From the NCBI GenBank assembly GCA_937916515.1, contig CALFSX010000152.1, forward strand, positions 1 to 64,000: 64,000 nt of DNA. Reading direction: 5' to 3'. Made by a program: the position numbers and the translations under genes. Shown here one piece after another: positions 37,135 through 44,740 of this stretch (the stretch's first letter is position 1; every line of letters begins with the position of its first letter). Source of the DNA: an uncultured Planctomycetaceae bacterium (lineage in GTDB: Bacteria; Planctomycetota; Planctomycetia; Planctomycetales; Planctomycetaceae). The notes under the pieces were generated by a model that worked only from the letters and a program-made list of their open reading frames with translations, did no database searches and was not told the origin of the DNA.

Positions 37135-37602
37135 TTATAGTTCGTCCGCTGCACAGAGCCAGCTTCCCAGAGCGACGTTGAAGCTGCAGATTTCGTCGGC
37201 CTGGAAGTAGATGTTGATTTCTCGAGCGGCTGATTCAACGCTGTCGCTGCCGTGAATCATGTTCATCTGACGACTGCTGCCATAATCGCCTCGAATTGTG
37301 CCCGGAGCGGCGGCTCGACCGTTGGTGGCACCAATCAGAGTTCGCATGACGGAAACAGCTTCCGGACCTTCAACTACCATGGCCACAACGGGAGCTGACG
37401 TGATGAATTCTTCCAGGTCTGAATAGAACGGCTTCTCAACGTGTTCAGCGTAATGCTGCTTGCTGAGTTCGGCTGTGACGTTCAGCATTTTCATAGCGAT
37501 CAGGTTAAGCCCCTTGTTCTCAATGCGAGAAACAATGGTGCCGATCAGTTTACGCTGGACGCCGTCAGGCTTAACAAGAATCAAAGTACGTTCGCAGGAC
37601 AT
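37135..37602 (-). CDS. ndk: Nucleoside diphosphate kinase
   Basis: Predicted 155-residue enzyme that transfers the gamma-phosphate from ATP to other nucleoside diphosphates through a phospho-His. The catalytic His is in RQMNMIHGSDSVESA (residue 117). The N terminus RTLILVKPDGVQRKLIG and the NGRAAAPGTIRGDYG loop are standard. The C terminus is slightly longer than the minimal 143-residue form. It is a single gene with its own terminator. Confidence 0.95.
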   Translation of the reverse strand: MSCERTLILVKPDGVQRKLIGTIVSRIENKGLNLIAMKMLNVTAELSKQHYAEHVEKPFYSDLEEFITSAPVVAMVVEGPEAVSVMRTLIGATNGRAAAPGTIRGDYGSSRQMNMIHGSDSVESAAREINIYFQADEICSFNVALGSWLCAADEL

Positions 37603-37635
37603 GACAGAGAACTCAGTCTAATAATAGTTAAAAGT

Positions 37636-37652
37636 CTTACTCAAAATGATGC
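37636..37652 (-). repeat. Partial copy of repeat family A
   Basis: CTTACTCAAAATGATGC is identical to the reverse complement of the right end of the copy at 22593-22720 and nearly identical to 42583-42599. Only this end is conserved. Confidence 0.55.
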
Positions 37653-37781
37653 ACGCACAATGCCGCACCTTCTGAAGATTTCGAGCCGAGGCTCGGTTTT
37701 GAACGAAGGGCTCTGACCTTGCTGATAGAAGCATCGGGCCCTTGCCGGAAGTCACACACCCGACACTAAATTGGCTTCACG

Positions 37782-38921
37782 CTAAACCGTAGCACCCTGC
37801 ATCATCTGAACGAATTCACGAAACAGATAATGACTATCGTGAGGACCAGCGGAAGATTCCGGATGATACTGCACACCAAAGGCGGGGTACTGACGATGAC
37901 GAATTCCCTCAACCGTTTCATCGTTCAGGTTGATATGAGTCACCTCAACATCGTCCGAAAGCGATGCGGTATCGAGAGCGAAACCGTGGTTTTGTGACGT
38001 AATTTCAACTTTGCGGGTAAGCTTATTCAGAACGGGTTGATTAGCTCCACGATGCCCAAAACGCAACTTGTACGTCTTGCCACCACAAGCCAAGCCCAGC
38101 AATTGCAGCCCCAGGCAGATACCAAAGATCGGCTTCTTACCCAGCAAGGCTTTGATCGTGTTGATCGCATAATCCAATGGCTCCGGATCTCCAGGCCCGT
38201 TGGATAAAAAGACGCCGTCTGGATTCAATGCCAAAATCTGTTCAGCCGTGGCATTGCCAGGCACAATCGTAACCCGGCAACCAACATCTTTTAGAAAGCG
38301 AGGAATGTTCAACTTCATGCCATAGTCAATGGCTACGACATGCAAGCCATTGTCAGGTGTGGCTGACAGTCCGAAATCAACCGGACGGCCCAGATCAGTT
38401 AAGCCCGTCTCCCAGTTGCTGTTTTCTGTTGGCATCACTTCGCGAACCAGATCCAGCCCCACAAGACTTGGGCCATTTTTCGCTTTCTGAACCAGCGACG
38501 CATCGTCCATATCCGTGGTGGACAGAATTCCGGCCATCGCTCCATGAATGCGAATCTGCCGCACCAGAGCTCTGGTATCAATTCCCTGCAGACCAATCAC
38601 GTTATTTCGCTTCAGATAGCTATCCAGTGATTCTGTCGAACGATAGTTGCTGGGTTCGTCGCAAAGCTCTTTCACGATAAAGCCACGCAGGCTCAGACCG
38701 TTGCTTTCGACGTCATCCTGGTTTACGCCGTAGTTCCCAATCAACGGGCACGTCATGGTCACAATTTGACCGTTGTAAGAAGGGTCCGTCAGAATTTCCT
38801 GATAGCCGGTCATGCTGGTGTTAAACACCACTTCACCGTGAATTTCGCCTTCAGCACCAAAACTGATGCCAGAGAAAACGGAACCGTTTGCCAAAGCCAG
38901 TTTTGCAGGTCGACCTGTCAT
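37782..38921 (-). CDS. carA: Carbamoyl-phosphate synthase small subunit
   Basis: Predicted 379-residue glutaminase subunit. It hydrolyses glutamine and feeds ammonia to CarB for carbamoyl phosphate in pyrimidine and arginine synthesis. The catalytic triad is complete: Cys269 in FGICLGLQLLG, His353 and Glu355 in VQYHPESS. The usual GHQ after the Cys reads GLQ. The N-terminal domain (FNTSMTGYQEILTDPSY) is normal. carB is not in the window. The SDR gene is divergent from it. Confidence 0.95.
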   Translation of the reverse strand: MTGRPAKLALANGSVFSGISFGAEGEIHGEVVFNTSMTGYQEILTDPSYNGQIVTMTCPLIGNYGVNQDDVESNGLSLRGFIVKELCDEPSNYRSTESLDSYLKRNNVIGLQGIDTRALVRQIRIHGAMAGILSTTDMDDASLVQKAKNGPSLVGLDLVREVMPTENSNWETGLTDLGRPVDFGLSATPDNGLHVVAIDYGMKLNIPRFLKDVGCRVTIVPGNATAEQILALNPDGVFLSNGPGDPEPLDYAINTIKALLGKKPIFGICLGLQLLGLACGGKTYKLRFGHRGANQPVLNKLTRKVEITSQNHGFALDTASLSDDVEVTHINLNDETVEGIRHRQYPAFGVQYHPESSAGPHDSHYLFREFVQMMQGATV

Positions 38922-39170
38922 TTTTCGATTCTCTCGGTATCTGCGCGCAAGAAGATCGCAGTTCGGGACACGTGGATTTGGAGCGTTTTACCACGAGAAA
39001 GCCTCCGGAAAAAGCAGTTCCGCTGGATAGGCCAGAGTTTCGCTGAATTTGGAATCGCAGCCCTCAGCACGATTCGTTCGCACACCCCGCGAACCAGCAC
39101 CACAGAAAACATCGAAATCGCGAATCCGCCACAGCTGCAATTCCCCCAAACGACCGTTATTCTGCCAAAC

Positions 39171-39929
39171 ATGACATTCGCAAATCTCACCGACAAACGC
39201 ATTATCGTCACGGGCTCCTCCAGCGGAATCGGCAAAGCCATCGCCCTGGAATGCGCCAAAGCCGGAGCGGACGTGCTGGTCTGCTATCGCACATCTGAAG
39301 CGGCCGCCGAACAAGTGGCGGCAGAAGTTCGGTCTCTGGGGCGTATCGCCGATGTCCTGCAGGTTGACGTGGGTAATGCCGCGTCTCGAAGTTCGTTCAC
39401 TCAGAGATGCTGCAAGTCTGGTGCAGTAGACGCCATCGTCAACAACGCGGGAGTCGATCTGCTGACAGGAGCGATGAAAGAAGCAGACTTCACCACCAAG
39501 TTGAAAGCATTGCTGGACATAGACGTCACGGGCACAATTGAGCTGTCTCGATCGTTCGGCGAACACTTTCAATTGCAGGGACACGGCTGCATTTTGAATA
39601 TCGGCTGGGACCAATCTGATCGAGGCATGGAAGGCAACAGCGGAGAACTGTTTGCTGCTGCCAAGAACGCGATCATGGGATTCACGCGATCGCTGTCTGT
39701 GAGCCTGGCTCCAACGGTTCGAGCCAACTGTATTGCCCCTGGCTGGATCAAAACCGCTTGGGGCGAAGAAACCAGCGACTACTGGCAGCAGCGAGTCATG
39801 CAGGAAACGCCGCTGAAGCGTTGGGGGCTGCCTCAGGATATCGCCAACATGGCTCGTTATCTGCTAAGCGATGATGCATCGTACATCACCGGCCAGGTCA
39901 TTAACGTCAACGGTGGAGCCGTGCGATAA
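39171..39929 (+). CDS. SDR-family protein with altered active site
   Basis: Predicted 252-residue short-chain dehydrogenase/reductase fold protein, FabG-like. The cofactor motif TGSSSGIG (14-21) and NNAG (91-94) are intact. The catalytic YxxxK reads FAAAK (Phe161, Lys165), the catalytic Ser region reads NIGWDQSD without the Ser, and the conserved Asn of the tetrad appears as Asp. Classical oxidoreduction is therefore doubtful. The C-terminal APGWIKTAWG and ITGQVINVNGG segments are conserved. The ATG at 39171 gives normal SDR length; the open frame upstream overlaps carA and is rejected. Confidence 0.83.
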   Translation: MTFANLTDKRIIVTGSSSGIGKAIALECAKAGADVLVCYRTSEAAAEQVAAEVRSLGRIADVLQVDVGNAASRSSFTQRCCKSGAVDAIVNNAGVDLLTGAMKEADFTTKLKALLDIDVTGTIELSRSFGEHFQLQGHGCILNIGWDQSDRGMEGNSGELFAAAKNAIMGFTRSLSVSLAPTVRANCIAPGWIKTAWGEETSDYWQQRVMQETPLKRWGLPQDIANMARYLLSDDASYITGQVINVNGGAVR

Positions 39930-39976
39930 GCTTTGCTGATTGCTTGGAAGCCGTTCCGCATTATTGCTGCCGTTGA

Positions 39977-40160
39977 TAGTAGCCATCACGCTCCGCCGTG
40001 ATGAAAGCAACAATTCAAGCTTCCAAACCTAAGTTTCGCGTTGCTGCTCAATCACGCAGCTCCAGGTTCAAGCATTAGGTCGCAACGACCGTAATTCGTT
40101 CGCCCTGCTGAAGCCACCGCCAATTGTGGCATCTCGTCACGCGGAGCGTGACGGCTACTA
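39977..40160. repeat. REPIN-like element, copy 1
   Basis: About 184 bases with inverted terminal palindromes. The left end is TAGTAGCC plus the hairpin CATCACGCTCCGCCGTGATG (39984-40003). The right end, CGTCACGCGGAGCGTGACGG and CTACTA, is its inverted relative. The interior includes GGTCGCAACGACC. The next copy starts 198 bases further on. Confidence 0.85.
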
Positions 40161-40174
40161 TCCGGCCGCCACGT

Positions 40175-40357
40175 TAGTAGCCATTACGCTCCGCCGTGAT
40201 GAAAGCAACAATTTAAGCCCCCAAACCCACGTTTCGCGTTGCTGCTCAATAACGCAAACTCCCGTCCGTACATTAGGTCGCAACGACCGTAATTCGTTCG
40301 CCCTGCTGAAGCCACCGCCAACTGTGGCATCTCGTCACGCGGAGCGTGATGGCTACT
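40175..40357. repeat. REPIN-like element, copy 2
   Basis: Tandem second copy of the 39977-40160 element, strongly similar along its full length, with the same terminal palindromes. It ends 18 bases from the 3' end of the sigma-factor fusion gene. Confidence 0.85.
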
Positions 40358-40375
40358 TTAAGCCGAGCGTTGCCG

Positions 40376-42463
40376 TTACTGATTGTTCTTAAGCACCGAT
40401 TCGGTCAACAGATTCAGCAGCCGAACAACTTCTCGATGACCGGCTGCGGTTTGCCGCACAACAAGACTTTCGCCAACAAGCCGGATCGCCCCACCTTCAC
40501 CATCAAGGTCGAACCACTTGCATGGTGGCGAAGTCATTTCCATAACCATGGTGGTCAAAGATGGCTCAATCTTTACAGGCTTTTCATCCTGCCCGCCGTT
40601 TGCAGGTTGAACAGGTACAGCTCCACCAGACACTGCGGCAGGGGCTCCAAACACCTGCATCGAAAAGAAACCGCCACCTCGGCCCATTGGCACTCGCGAA
40701 GCACCACTGAAGCCTGTGTCAGCGTAGTCCAGCCCAATAAGGTTGCGAACGTCGTAGACCCGAGTCGTCAAAGACGCGTCGCTTTCCGCCTTCGACTTTG
40801 TGGTGACCATCAGGACTTCATCTTTGATTTCATAAGCCAATTCAGGATCGGTCGTCTGTTCAAAAATCAGATCCAGAGCATTTTGTAGCTCAACGCCCTC
40901 CACAAGAATGCCGCTGACCAAAACATCTTCCAGCGACTCGATTGACTCCATTGACAGCTCTGCCTTGTCAGGAAAGATCACCATTCGAAATGGAGAACCG
41001 CCCACCCCGCCCTTGCCACCATGTTGCGTGCTGTAGTAATTGGCAATCTGCTTCAGAAGCTCTGACAGGGGCGTTTCCGCTTGATAGTCCAGCAGAGGCA
41101 CTGGCTGTTCCAGCATTTCATACATCCATTTTTCCACGGGTCGAGCATCGCTGGCATATGGCTGAAAGGCCCGCCGCGGCTTTCCATTTTCCACACCCGC
41201 CAACGGGACAGATCCTGCTGCCGCTCCATCTTGATCCACCGTAACTTCATAGAACGTCGTGGAGCCAGATTCGTCGACAACTCGTATTCGCGTATGACCG
41301 TTCTTCGTGCCCGAAAGTGTCAACTGACGAGAATTGCCGACCACTGGTTTCACCTGAAGAATGCTGGAATCAAATTCTATTGCTTGCATAATTCGTGACG
41401 GATGTTCGATCACAACAAAAGAACCTTCCGCCATTGACACATCCTTGCGAGCACCGGCTGGCGCCAACGGAGTGACCAAAACTTCAGCAATCTCAGCTTT
41501 ACCAGCTGGCACCTCTTCAGCTACTCCAGCAACAACAATACCGGCAGGTGCATCATCCTGATCAATCGGCAGCTTACTTTCCTGCACCGTATCAAGGTTT
41601 GTTTCATCAACTTCATTGGCCGGAAAACCTCCAACAGGAAATTCACCTTTCATGGAAGCGATACCGGCAATCGCCGTCGCACACAGCACCGCAGAAACAA
41701 TTAACTTTGACGCAATCATGGTAGACTCCACTTGAATGAGGGGTTCGAGATGGGAAAGGTCGGTGGTTCCGGGAAGGGAACCGCTAAGTGATTCAGCACC
41801 CAGCTGAATGGTTGAATTCAATAATGCGGGCGAAGCGGCTGCCGCAGTTCCGGTGCTCATCGCGGCAGCCACAGTCAGCACGCCGATCGCCACGCCTCGT
41901 CTTGCCAAACGAACTCGCAAGGCATTGCGAGCGTCGCGGATACGGCCATCAACCGTGCCTTTGCTTACACTTAGTTGATCTGCAATTTCCTGGCTGGTGT
42001 GGCCGGCAAAGTATGTCATCACCAGAACTTCACGATACTTTTCGGGCAGCGTTTGCAGCTCTTCATCCAGCACCATGCAGTCCTGAGCTGATGCGATACG
42101 TTCCAGCGTATCGGCGTCTTTACTCTTAGGGTTTTCGGGCAAAGATTCCACGGGATGTTTCCTGCGCTGCTTGATCAAACAAATACTGGTTCGCCATGCC
42201 ACACTATAAAGCCAGCTACTTAGTGACTTTGCTTTTCGAATCTGCCTTGGTCTTCGAGCAAGCGCGATAAACGTGGCTTGAAACGCATCGTCGACATCAG
42301 CATCGTTGCCGATCACTCGCCGACACACGCCCATTACCAAACCCTGATGCCGCCGTACGATCTCAGCAAAGGCCGCTTCGTCAGCATCCTGAACGAACCG
42401 ACGAAGCAAGTCGCGGTCACTAAGCAACGAGCTAACGGGTTCTTGTTGGGAAATTTCAATCAT
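40376..42463 (-). CDS. ECF sigma factor fused to secretin-like envelope domains
   Basis: Predicted 695-residue protein. Sigma-70 region 2 is at about 20-100 (ADEAAFAEIVRRHQGLVMGV, DVDDAFQATFIALARR) and region 4 at about 128-188 (LPEKYREVLVMTYFAGHTSQ, EIADQLSVSKGTVDGRIRDA). Two hydrophobic segments follow (about 190-210 and 249-271), then a domain like the pilus/secretin N-terminal domain (about 330-410, ending GHTRIRVVDESGSTTFYEV). Next is an STN/secretin-type domain (about 455-575), and a C-terminal segment like the end of secretin short domains. The ATG at 42463 is the first Met before the sigma domain; the longer frame crosses a dispersed repeat. ECF proteins with C-terminal extensions are known in planctomycetes. 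Confidence 0.83.
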   Translation of the reverse strand: MIEISQQEPVSSLLSDRDLLRRFVQDADEAAFAEIVRRHQGLVMGVCRRVIGNDADVDDAFQATFIALARRPRQIRKAKSLSSWLYSVAWRTSICLIKQRRKHPVESLPENPKSKDADTLERIASAQDCMVLDEELQTLPEKYREVLVMTYFAGHTSQEIADQLSVSKGTVDGRIRDARNALRVRLARRGVAIGVLTVAAAMSTGTAAAASPALLNSTIQLGAESLSGSLPGTTDLSHLEPLIQVESTMIASKLIVSAVLCATAIAGIASMKGEFPVGGFPANEVDETNLDTVQESKLPIDQDDAPAGIVVAGVAEEVPAGKAEIAEVLVTPLAPAGARKDVSMAEGSFVVIEHPSRIMQAIEFDSSILQVKPVVGNSRQLTLSGTKNGHTRIRVVDESGSTTFYEVTVDQDGAAAGSVPLAGVENGKPRRAFQPYASDARPVEKWMYEMLEQPVPLLDYQAETPLSELLKQIANYYSTQHGGKGGVGGSPFRMVIFPDKAELSMESIESLEDVLVSGILVEGVELQNALDLIFEQTTDPELAYEIKDEVLMVTTKSKAESDASLTTRVYDVRNLIGLDYADTGFSGASRVPMGRGGGFFSMQVFGAPAAVSGGAVPVQPANGGQDEKPVKIEPSLTTMVMEMTSPPCKWFDLDGEGGAIRLVGESLVVRQTAAGHREVVRLLNLLTESVLKNNQ

Positions 42464-42901
42464 TGAAAACCAATAGGGCTCAGTCGAAAACAAACCATCG
42501 AAAGAATGTGCATCACTAAGGCAAACAAAGCATTTCCAGACACTCCAGCACTGTCGTTTCAATGCTGTGCCCTTGTTAGTGTCTTGCTCAAAATCATGCG
42601 TGCAAGAAGCGCGCATTTGGGCCGTAGTGACAACGGAGCGGCTCGGCGATTCGAGCGTTCCATGTCTTCCAGCCAACCACGCCACTGGCGTCAAGGGCGA
42701 AGCCCTTGTTAGTGTACTTAGGCGACAAGCTGCTGCGCAATTTTTGGAAAGAAAACGAAGTTCCGCAGAAAAAGACTTAAAACAGGAACTAAACGGACGT
42801 CAATTAGCTTGGATTCGCCGCGAATCTGAATACAACAGAACGCGTATTTCTGCCGCGAAAGTCGCTTTCAGCCCTGCCCACTTACCGACAGCCCAATATC
42901 G
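42464..42901. other. Intergenic region with repeat family A
   Basis: About 440 bases between the divergent sigma-factor and serine hydrolase genes. It holds repeat copy 42569-42715; nothing else was recognised. Confidence 0.5.
42569..42715 (-). repeat. Dispersed repeat family A, copy 2
   Basis: Inverted relative to copy 1 at 22593-22720. The core at 42623-42660 differs at 2 of 38 bases. The 14-bp direct repeat GCCCTTGTTAGTGT bounds it at 42569-42582 and 42702-42715. Confidence 0.8.
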
Positions 42902-44569
42902 ATGACGAATGCCAGCCACCATCGCAGATTTCTGAACCTGCTAATCGCATTCGCTGCGTGGGGGGCGTTCAACTGCCCTGTCACTGCTGATGAATTTCCG
43001 CTGGCCGTTCGAGGCAAAACGGCGGCTCAGATGAAGGCTCTGGTTGAACGCGCGGCGACCGAAAACATGATTGTGTCTGAAATTAAGGTTCGCGCAAGCC
43101 GGTCGCGGCAATTGTTTGAATGTGAGTTCCAAAAAAACACAGACAACATCCCGTGGCTCATACTTTTAAACATCTCCGAAACGGAACTACAAACACAACA
43201 AGCAGATCTGTTAACAAAAAACTACTTCCCGGTAATCGAACGTTCGGTAACCTTTCAGGATAAAAAGCTGTACACGGTCGTGTGGCAGAAGAAGCAGGAA
43301 GACCGGCCGCTGGTGATTCCCGCCGGTCCAGTTCCGGAATCGGGCCTGAAGGACGAACGGCTTAACCCGTTTGACGAACTGATGAGCACGTTCATCAAAC
43401 AGAACAACGTGGCAGGTGCCACCCTGGCCGTCGCAAAAAACGGACGGTTGGTCTACGCTCGAGGATTTGGGTATTCCGACATCAACAAGCAGGAAGTGAT
43501 GCAGCCAGATTCGGTCATGCGAATTGCCAGCATTTCGAAACCGATCACCGCCGTAGCAACCTTGATGCTGATCGAAGAGGGCAAGCTTTCGTTAGACACA
43601 CCGGTGCTGCCTGTTCTAAAAACCAAAAGCTTCAAACTGTCACGAACCGGCGATCAAAGATGGGCCGACATTACCGTCCGACATTTGCTGCAACATTCTG
43701 GCGGCTGGGACCGAGACATCAGCCCGGACCCTATGTTTCAGATCGTGAACATCACTCGCAAAGAAGACCTGAAACGTGCGGCAAGACGCAAAGACATCCT
43801 CCGTTATCAACTATCTCAGCCGCTCGACTTCGCTCCAGGCGAACGCTACGCCTATTCCAACTTCGGCTACAGCGTACTGGCTCAGGTGCTCGAAGCCGTC
43901 ACGGACATGCCGTACGAAGACTTCATCAAACAGCGTGTACTTACTCCCTGCAAGATGCTGAAAACGCAACCTGGTAAAACACGACTGGAAGACAGATTAA
44001 AGAATGAAGTCCGTTACTACCCACAAACCATCAGCACTCACACGCCATTCTGGTCGGTTCCGGAACGTGCTCAACGAGGTGCAGTGCCAAAAATTGCGGC
44101 TCCCGTTGAAGCCCCGTATGGACAATGGGATCTTGAAGTCATGGATGCTCACGGAGGATGGACCTCAACTGCCCCCGACTTGCTGCGTTTTGTGGCAGCC
44201 CTGGATTCCAGGCAACAGCCATTGCTGAACGAAGCATCACTTATCACGATGGCTGCAAGGCCGCAACTTCAGGACACAACATCCGGAAGCTCCATCTGGT
44301 ATGGATGTGGCTGGAATGTACGCCCAATCCGTCCAGCGGAATCAGCACTGAATCAAATCAACATCTGGCATAACGGGGCGTTGGCGGGAACTTCAACATT
44401 ACTGGTCAGACGCAGCGATGGCATGTCGTGGGCGGTTTTGTTTAACACAGACAAAGCCGCTTCAGGCGAACGACTGGCCACACAAATCGACGGCCCCATC
44501 CACTCTGCCGTCAATCGAGTTTTCAGCTGGCCTGACCATAATCTTTTCGAACGCAAAACACTGAATTAA
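42902..44569 (+). CDS. Serine hydrolase, beta-lactamase class C fold
   Basis: Predicted 555-residue secreted protein. A signal peptide (about 29 residues) is followed by an N-terminal module (about 35-135) like the repeat found next to some class C-type hydrolases. The beta-lactamase-fold domain has the nucleophile motif SISK (Ser210, Lys213) and the second motif YSN (318-320). An HNG-type third motif may be IWHNGALAGTS near the C terminus. It is likely an esterase or peptidase rather than an antibiotic resistance enzyme; the substrate is unknown. The ATG at 42902 directly precedes the signal peptide. Confidence 0.85.
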   Translation: MTNASHHRRFLNLLIAFAAWGAFNCPVTADEFPLAVRGKTAAQMKALVERAATENMIVSEIKVRASRSRQLFECEFQKNTDNIPWLILLNISETELQTQQADLLTKNYFPVIERSVTFQDKKLYTVVWQKKQEDRPLVIPAGPVPESGLKDERLNPFDELMSTFIKQNNVAGATLAVAKNGRLVYARGFGYSDINKQEVMQPDSVMRIASISKPITAVATLMLIEEGKLSLDTPVLPVLKTKSFKLSRTGDQRWADITVRHLLQHSGGWDRDISPDPMFQIVNITRKEDLKRAARRKDILRYQLSQPLDFAPGERYAYSNFGYSVLAQVLEAVTDMPYEDFIKQRVLTPCKMLKTQPGKTRLEDRLKNEVRYYPQTISTHTPFWSVPERAQRGAVPKIAAPVEAPYGQWDLEVMDAHGGWTSTAPDLLRFVAALDSRQQPLLNEASLITMAARPQLQDTTSGSSIWYGCGWNVRPIRPAESALNQINIWHNGALAGTSTLLVRRSDGMSWAVLFNTDKAASGERLATQIDGPIHSAVNRVFSWPDHNLFERKTLN

Positions 44570-44740
44570 AAGGCATCCGACAATCGAGCATCGCGACTTT
44601 TCCTCAAAATTCATGAAGTAGAAGTACACTGAATTGCAGGACGACGCAGGCTGCGTACACTAGTACCGCATGGGTGGCATGGAAGATCGCCCCTTCGCTG
44701 ACACAGGGAGTCCCTTTCAGCGGGCCGCTAGCAAATCCTG

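Noticed and set aside
42464-42694. N-terminal extension of the sigma-factor fusion
   Set aside because: The in-frame extension is translated through dispersed repeat family A, so it is not ancestral protein sequence.
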